Source of the DNA: JAHEFT01 sp963700705
Lineage (GTDB): Bacteria; Pseudomonadota; Gammaproteobacteria; Xanthomonadales; SZUA-36
Direction of reading: 5' to 3'
Length of the DNA: 64,000 bases
NCBI GenBank assembly: GCA_963700705.1
Contig: CAVOYQ010000001.1
Location: forward strand, 1 to 64,000
The position numbers and the translations under genes were made by a program. Under the pieces are notes generated by a model that saw only the letters and a list, made by a program, of their open reading frames with translations, was not told where the DNA came from and ran no database searches. Within the stretch, counting starts at the first letter, position 1. Every line of letters begins with the position of its first letter. Of this stretch, positions 63,166-64,000 are shown in pieces.

Positions 63166-64000
63166 ATGGCGAAGTACGCGAACATAACCGGCTGGGGAAA
63201 GTGTATGCCCCCGGCCGTGATGACGAACGACGACATGGCGACGGTCATCGACACGTCCGATGAATGGATCAAAAGCCGGAGCGGGATCAGCGAACGGCGG
63301 GTATCGCACGTCCCGGTCAGCGACCTGGCTGCCGTGGCCGGGCATCGCGCACTGGCGGCAGCGGGACTCCACCCGGAAGACATTGAACTGTTGATTGTCG
63401 CCACCTGCTCACCCGATACGGTGATCCCCAGCACGGCCGCCCACGTGCAAAAAAAGATGGGCGCGGTGAATGCGGCGGTGTTCGACCTCAATGCCGGTTG
63501 CAGCGGCTTTATTTACAGCCTGGAAGTGGCGACCGCCATGATCCGGGCTGCCGGGTACCGCAATGTCCTGATCATTGGAGCCGAGCGTATTACCTGGTTT
63601 TTGAACTGGTCGCTGCGCGATACTGCGGTCTTGTTCGGTGATGGCGCCGGCGCGGTGGTGGTTGAAGCGAGCGAAGAGGAATCCGGTTTGCTGGCCAGCC
63701 ACCTCGGTTGCGAGGGAGACGCGCTGGAAGCCCTGTTACTGCCCAATTTTGGAACCGCCGGGAACCGGTTTGTCAAAGACTACGCCAAGTTCGATGTCAG
63801 TTTCGACGGGCGCGAGATTTTCCGGCGGGCCGTCCGGGGCATGGCAAAAGAAATCAACCACGTCATGACGGAACTCAAGCTCAGCAACGAAGACATCGAC
63901 ATCATCATTCCCCACCAGGCGAACGCACGGATCATCGAGTCCCTGGCGCATCACCTGTCGGTGCCCATGTCGCAGGTGGCGTTGAACATCCAGCATTACG
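63166..64000 (+). CDS. 3-oxoacyl-ACP synthase III (FabH-like), 3' incomplete
   Basis: The first 278 residues of a KAS III. Cys112 in NAGCSGFIYSL is the nucleophile and His250 in PHQANARI is catalytic; the Asn of the GNTSA loop lies just past the window edge. IDTSDEWIKSRSGISERR is the family N-terminal motif. ATG 63166 (MAKYANITGWG) is preferred over 63151. It condenses an acyl-CoA with malonyl-ACP; the unusual ERITWFLNWSLRDTAVLFGD region is consistent with a FabH paralogue rather than the housekeeping copy. Confidence 0.85.
   Translation, partial: MAKYANITGWGKCMPPAVMTNDDMATVIDTSDEWIKSRSGISERRVSHVPVSDLAAVAGHRALAAAGLHPEDIELLIVATCSPDTVIPSTAAHVQKKMGAVNAAVFDLNAGCSGFIYSLEVATAMIRAAGYRNVLIIGAERITWFLNWSLRDTAVLFGDGAGAVVVEASEEESGLLASHLGCEGDALEALLLPNFGTAGNRFVKDYAKFDVSFDGREIFRRAVRGMAKEINHVMTELKLSNEDIDIIIPHQANARIIESLAHHLSVPMSQVALNIQHY

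Noticed and set aside
1..64000. tRNA or rRNA genes
   Set aside because: I saw no cloverleaf with a T-loop GGTTCRAATCC-like motif and CCA end, nor rRNA conserved stretches; a tRNAscan run would be decisive.
63166..64000. HMG-CoA synthase to partner the HMGR
   Set aside because: Motifs (NAGCSGF, PHQANARI, TSDEWI) are those of KAS III/FabH rather than HMG-CoA synthase.

Overview
Most of this window (about 1.6 to 64 kb) reads as a continuous piece of a free-living, probably marine or sediment, gammaproteobacterial chromosome. Supporting genes include RapA, an RhlE-type helicase, MiaE, Fe-SOD, one-chain L-serine dehydratase, an Anbu cluster, wax ester synthases and a TolB-like/TPR regulator. A Woeseia-like lineage would fit but cannot be proved from sequence alone. 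The first ~1.6 kb is different: it holds broken fragments of an acetyltransferase and of toxin-antitoxin genes of actinobacterial flavour. It abuts a glycyl radical enzyme gene that stops after about 148 codons exactly at the join. That join is either a real recombination scar or an assembly chimera.

Layout. 1-1.6 kb: GNAT tail, antitoxin plus PIN toxin, second PIN toxin, all frame-broken. 1.6-6.7 kb: glycyl radical enzyme stub, CoA-disulfide reductase/rhodanese fusion, divergent 2-oxoacid:ferredoxin oxidoreductase (korAB). 6.9-13.6 kb: two export modules (DUF3302 + HlyD + outer-membrane factor; DUF2955/FUSC + HlyD) flanking a MATCAP-like QEGLA-motif metallopeptidase. 13.7-21.5 kb: truncated alpha/beta hydrolase, DsbA-like protein, VapC scrap, rhodanese, ferredoxin-nitroreductase, coiled-coil protein, DszB-like desulfinase homologue, AraC regulator and SulP transporter, a possible organosulfur region. 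21.5-28.4 kb: envelope proteins (glycine-zipper, DUF2950, DUF3300) below a NarL-type two-component pair, then CorA. 28.5-32.7 kb: Anbu proteasome-like cluster (permuted ATP-grasp, alpha-E protein, zinc peptidase, Anbu). 32.8-49.9 kb: MscS, MiaE, glycosyltransferase, M14 peptidase, TPR regulator, PepT, MgtE, SodB, DUF2237, RhlE, RapA, SdaA. 50-55.5 kb: an overlapping operon wax ester synthase - HMG-CoA reductase - 4-hydroxybutyryl-CoA dehydratase, with a second wax ester synthase convergent to it. 55.5-64 kb: PafA-like phosphatase, SnoaL-like protein, ZIP transporter carrying an internal cyclic-nucleotide-binding domain, cyclic-2,3-diphosphoglycerate-synthetase-like GTPase, glutamine synthetase plus a membrane partner, and a 3' incomplete FabH.

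Two window-wide patterns matter. First, about seventeen otherwise well conserved genes are broken by what look like single-base indels, with intact family sequence continuing in another frame; systematic sequencing or assembly indels are the simplest reading, so most should be read as one gene. Second, a REP/REPIN family (core GTAGGAGCGAATT and variants) occurs at five sites, one of them inserted in frame inside the zinc peptidase of the Anbu cluster.

The best candidate for an undescribed system is the WS/DGAT-HMGR-4HBD operon (49992-54079): the genes overlap by 14 and 4 bases, and the combination links mevalonate or C4 acyl-CoA chemistry to neutral-lipid synthesis. The DszB-like region and the ZIP-cNMP fusion are the next most interesting.
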